Positions 18,001 to 21,219 of a DNA stretch of 21,219 bases are shown here, one piece after another (the first letter of the stretch is position 1; each line of letters opens with the position of its first letter). A program made the position numbers and the translations under genes. Location: contig JAPFFF010000504.1 in the NCBI GenBank assembly GCA_039105265.1, positions 1 to 21,219 of the forward strand. The letters run 5' to 3'. This DNA is from Tritrichomonas musculus (taxonomy: Eukaryota; Parabasalia; Tritrichomonadida; Tritrichomonadidae). The notes beneath the pieces were generated by a model. It was not told where the DNA came from. It did not search any database and saw only the letters and a program-made list of their open reading frames with translations.

Positions 18001-18607
18001 ATGGAAGAAAGCTATCAAAATTTGATTCAATTTTTCGACGATTATAAAAAATCAGAAAAAACTGATGAGTTAAAAGAGAATTTAAGCATTATTTTTTCAA
18101 ATTCAAAGCATTTCCTTCGAAATCATGATTTTTGGGAAAAATAATAAAATTCTTTTGAGATCAAATTATAAAATTTTGGTCAAATATCTAAAGATTTTAC
18201 ATATTTAAGAAGAATAAGCCATTTATTTTTATTCAATGAATAAAATTGTGATTCTTGATCTTCAAATTATATAAATTTTCTTTGATCCTAAGTTTATGAA
18301 TAATAATAATATTCTTTATTTTTATCCTGAAATAAACGCAGTGTTAAAAAATAAAATAGATATTGAAGATGCTATTTATCATGAAAAAGAAATTTTTTTG
18401 GAAAAAAGTAAAAATGGAGAAAATGATACATTAGCCTGTAAAATCATTCAAGTAGACTTATCTGATGAGTTTATTTTAAAATTACATTATTTACATAGAT
18501 ATTTTCTTATATTTTCAATAAAGTTAACTTCTTTCAAACCCCACAATTATTTCTATAAGACTTTACAATTAAATTATTTAACGATTATTTTAAATTCAAA
18601 AACATAA
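18001..18607 (+). pseudogene. Broken N-terminal region of a trichomonad ankyrin-repeat protein
   Basis: The first part (18001-18144) encodes MEESYQNLIQFFDDYKKSEK, then LKENLSIIFSNSKHFLRNHD, and ends at tandem stops. A second open stretch (18296-18607) gives LYFYPEINAVLKNKIDIEDA, then FLEKSKNGENDTLACKIIQV and DLSDEFI. The order, with YFYPEI followed by KxGENDxxxCKIIxxDxxDEFI, is that of the conserved N-terminal domain preceding the ankyrin repeats (DUF3447 type) of very many trichomonad proteins. The linking segment has stops, and after DEFI the sequence becomes low-complexity with no ankyrin repeats, so both the middle and the whole C-terminal part are lost. Family assignment is from memory of the pattern. 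Confidence 0.65.
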
Positions 18608-19840
18608 AATGATACTATCTAACCTAATGTTCATTATTTCCTCATAATATTTATATTTATTTCTTAACATATAGTAATAAAAAATATATCATAATATTTT
18701 AGATTTTTATGGAACAGAATCTAGTACCCACACATATTTAATAACTTAAAAAATAATCTTTACTTTTTTTACATCACATTTTTATTAACGTAACATTTTA
18801 ACGTGACTTTTTATAAAATCAAAAATTTTGATGTAAATCAGTTATTTATGTTTAAAACAATATTTTTATTCATAATCTAAAGATAAAAACTATTTTTCAT
18901 TAACTCTTGCTAATTTTGATCAAAAAACCATGTTATCGCAGATGATTATATCTGATAGATATAATTAGAAGCAAAATATCATAGAAAAAAAGGTTTTGTA
19001 CGTCGGTACTATTATAAAATAATTCAAGTGCATCGAATAAATAAATCAAAACGATTTAGCCAATCATAATAAGTCGAAATAAAATCAGAATTTTATAATA
19101 AATATAAAGTGCCATTTTACACCATCAAAAGAATGATCAAAGAAATATCAAAGTTTTAATAATTTATTAGCAATAATAACTGAATAAAAATTATTTCTGC
19201 TTTATATTCATGCTTTTTTTATTTTAATTGACTAAATTTTTGAAGATAAAAATATTTTTCAAATAAAAAAATTAACGGAAAATTACATATGTATTTACAT
19301 ATGTAATTTCTATCGTCCTGTGTAATTACATTGTATATACAAAAAGTAAAGATTATTAAAAAAAAATATTTAGCTTTATTCAAATTTGAGAGGACGATAA
19401 GAAGGGACAAACTAAAAAACTTAGTTTAAATAGGAATTCCAAATTCAATCAAATCTTAAATCTATAATAAAGTATTCATCAGTTTTTCTGTTTATTAAAT
19501 CTTTCTCAAACTTTCTCCTTTAGTTCAAGGCATTTTATCATTTACTGACTCTTAGATTCTTTTTCGTTTCTTTTTATCACTCTTATTTCAACTTATTTTA
19601 TTTGCAAATGTACAAAAAAAGTCTTTTAATTGCAAATGGACAAATATATTCACACAAAATTTTTTTTTATAAGTTATCAAAAATAAATTTATACTCATTT
19701 AGTATTCAGTAGCTTTTTTGTGTGAATTCAAAGTGAATATAAACATTTCAAAAAGTGTTAACGCCTAGATTAGTCAATTAATTTACCTTTTTAACCAATT
19801 TGAATTGGCCTAATTTGATCATGTTAATATTTTGCAATAA
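18608..19840. other. AT-rich intergenic stretch with a 30-bp palindrome
   Basis: No gene is supported; the minus-strand frame at 19219-19410 is low-complexity. At 19280-19309 two 14-base arms (AAATTACATATGTA and its complement) face each other across two T residues and could form a cruciform. At 19391-19411 a 21-base string starting AGGACGATAAG matches 16935-16955 at 20 positions, and its first nine bases recur inverted at 19311-19319. The stretch 19600-19840 is the upstream region of the acyltransferase gene and lacks a clear TCAYTW just before the ATG. Confidence 0.55.
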
Positions 19841-21082
19841 ATGATTAAGACAGCTTCTAAAAAACTCACAAACTTTCAAAAAAATTTTATTGAATCAAAT
19901 GAAAGATGCCAATTTGCTGTTGAAGTAAGTAAACCTGACTTAATTCCTAAAATTATTCGAAATCTCGAACATTATATTTTAGGTTTTCATTTAAAACTTG
20001 AAGATGATAAATTAATTTATCATAATGATAAAATTCCTGTTTATTCATTTCCTAAAAACATTAAAAACACGAAAGATGCATGCAACTTTGTTGATTCAAT
20101 TAATTATGATTTTAAAGATACTTTTTCAGTGATAGCAGCCAATGAAAATATTGTTTCAATTTCAGTAAGTCATCTCATTTGCGATGGTGGCTTTTTTATT
20201 GATATTTTTGATAAATTATTACTTGATGAACCATACCATATGAAATCAATATTCCCAATTACTACAAGCGATACTTTTAAGCAAGAATTATTAAAGGTAA
20301 CAAGAAAAGATATTATAAAACACCAAAAAACAAACAAAGAACTTACATCACTTCGGTGGAGTACAAATTATAAAGAATTACAAAAGGAAGTTAATAATGA
20401 TACTAAATGCAAATACATTGCATATGAGATGCCAGCCAAAGAATCACAATTATTCAAATCAAAAATGAATTTGACTGATCTATACATGACAAGTCTATCA
20501 TTATCATTTATGAGCTTAAATGGTCGGTTAGATTCAAATTTTGGTATAAGTACATGTGTTGATTTACGTCAATTTCTACCAAAAGGTGCAAAAAATCCAT
20601 CGAACACACAAAATACTTCTGAATTTGGTGTCATTGCTAATAATGTTAACTATAAAATGACAATTCGTGAACTTGCCAAATTATATCGAAATGATTTAAC
20701 AACTCCTTTTGTTGCTTATCAGAGCCTTTTTGATGACGGTTATTCATATGAATCCGAAAATCGTAGTTTTGCCCTCTTATCTAATATTGGCCGTTTTAAA
20801 AATGAGAAATCAGACCAAATAACAGATATGTGGGTGCAGCAAACAATGCCTGCCAAAGGTACAGAGACTGTTGTCGGCCTATTGGCTTTTTCAAAGGAAA
20901 AGTACGGCGAAAATACATTGGTCTATAGATTACAACAGCCTTGCTCTGTAATTAGCGACGATGATGCTGAATTACTGATGAAATCTATAACGTACTTGAT
21001 GAAAGAAGTTCCTCCTGATGTTTCCATCCAAGATGCATTTGATGAATTAAGAAGATTTCAAAGCAAGATTCAAAAGAAATAG
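19841..21082 (+). CDS. CoA-dependent acyltransferase-like protein (HXXXDG fold: BAHD/condensation/alcohol acetyltransferase superfamily)
   Basis: The 413-aa product is intact and intron-free. Its key motif is SHLICDGG (110-117), matching HXXXDG with H111 as the expected general base and D115 as the structural aspartate. Other superfamily signs are DLRQFLPKG (241-249), in the place of the conserved DLR segment of condensation and alcohol acetyltransferase domains, and LLSNIGRF (312-319), corresponding to the SNxG strand near the acceptor site. The length fits a single two-lobed domain (family usually 400-480 aa). Such enzymes move an acyl group from CoA or a carrier to an alcohol, amine or peptide; the substrate cannot be told. 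No signal peptide or membrane helix is visible, so it is probably cytosolic. Its G+C is higher than the flanks. The first ATG of the frame was used and the N-terminus looks natural. Confidence 0.8.
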   Translation: MIKTASKKLTNFQKNFIESNERCQFAVEVSKPDLIPKIIRNLEHYILGFHLKLEDDKLIYHNDKIPVYSFPKNIKNTKDACNFVDSINYDFKDTFSVIAANENIVSISVSHLICDGGFFIDIFDKLLLDEPYHMKSIFPITTSDTFKQELLKVTRKDIIKHQKTNKELTSLRWSTNYKELQKEVNNDTKCKYIAYEMPAKESQLFKSKMNLTDLYMTSLSLSFMSLNGRLDSNFGISTCVDLRQFLPKGAKNPSNTQNTSEFGVIANNVNYKMTIRELAKLYRNDLTTPFVAYQSLFDDGYSYESENRSFALLSNIGRFKNEKSDQITDMWVQQTMPAKGTETVVGLLAFSKEKYGENTLVYRLQQPCSVISDDDAELLMKSITYLMKEVPPDVSIQDAFDELRRFQSKIQKK

Positions 21083-21219
21083 AAATGAAATTAAAATTCT
21101 AAAAATTAAATTTAGGAATTACTTAATTCTTGAATTCTAGTTCTTCTTAGACAATTCTCTCATAGTATGCAAACTCTTTTTGAATGAATTTTTTGTTCAA
21201 TCAGAAGAGTTTCAAGTAT
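21083..21219. other. 3' flank, nothing recognised
   Basis: AT-rich sequence after the acyltransferase stop; no further gene is visible before the window ends. Confidence 0.6.

Noticed and set aside
19219-19410. 63-codon minus-strand frame
   Set aside because: It has low-complexity F/I/L/K-rich translation and spans the 30-bp palindrome; no sign of a real gene.

Overview
The window looks like a single-celled eukaryote of the Parabasalia (trichomonads), most likely on the Tritrichomonas side. This is inferred from very high A+T, almost intron-free genes, TCAYTW-type initiator motifs 10-20 bases upstream of several start codons, a candidate intron with a branch-like CTAAC a few bases before its AG, and gene families typical of trichomonads: a degenerate protein kinase, a small single C2-domain protein, ankyrin-repeat proteins and remains of the trichomonad ankyrin N-terminal domain. 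The genes are independent and on both strands, so there is no operon logic. I saw no virus-like element.

Layout. 1-1,360: tRNA-Lys(CTT) with a pol III T-run, then a PP1/PP2A-type phosphatase on the minus strand. 1,360-4,190: an AT-rich gap holding two DNA-transposon relics, a 696-bp Mutator-like foldback element with a 9-bp target duplication and a 742-bp Tc1/mariner-like element with decayed transposase coding. 4,300-6,350: a C2-domain gene and a pseudokinase gene that lacks both catalytic aspartates and probably carries one intron. 6,351-8,759: very AT-rich, with a perfect 90-bp inverted repeat and a decayed minus-strand coding remnant.

8,760-13,502 is the striking region. It is an ankyrin-repeat gene in which every repeat is separated by an intervening sequence at the same structural point. 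A two-ankyrin module is tandemly copied four times. The modules differ in length only through a 24-bp minisatellite in one of the two intervening sequences (14, 15, 8 and 76 units). The rest of each module is exactly 350 bp. The intervening sequences have stops or break frame, yet have no usable GT-AG borders.

13,503-15,900: nested transposons (a hAT-like 1,275-bp element with an 8-bp target duplication holding a 409-bp element with a 9-bp duplication and a GC-richer coding-like island), a lone end of the first Mutator-like family, and a C-terminal relic of the next gene. 15,921-16,649: an unrecognised 242-aa protein with an acidic C-terminus. 17,040-18,000: a small GC-richer, possibly pol III-transcribed structured sequence and a three-copy ~200-bp tandem repeat. 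18,001-18,607: a broken N-terminal part of a trichomonad ankyrin gene. 19,841-21,082: an intact CoA-dependent acyltransferase-like gene.
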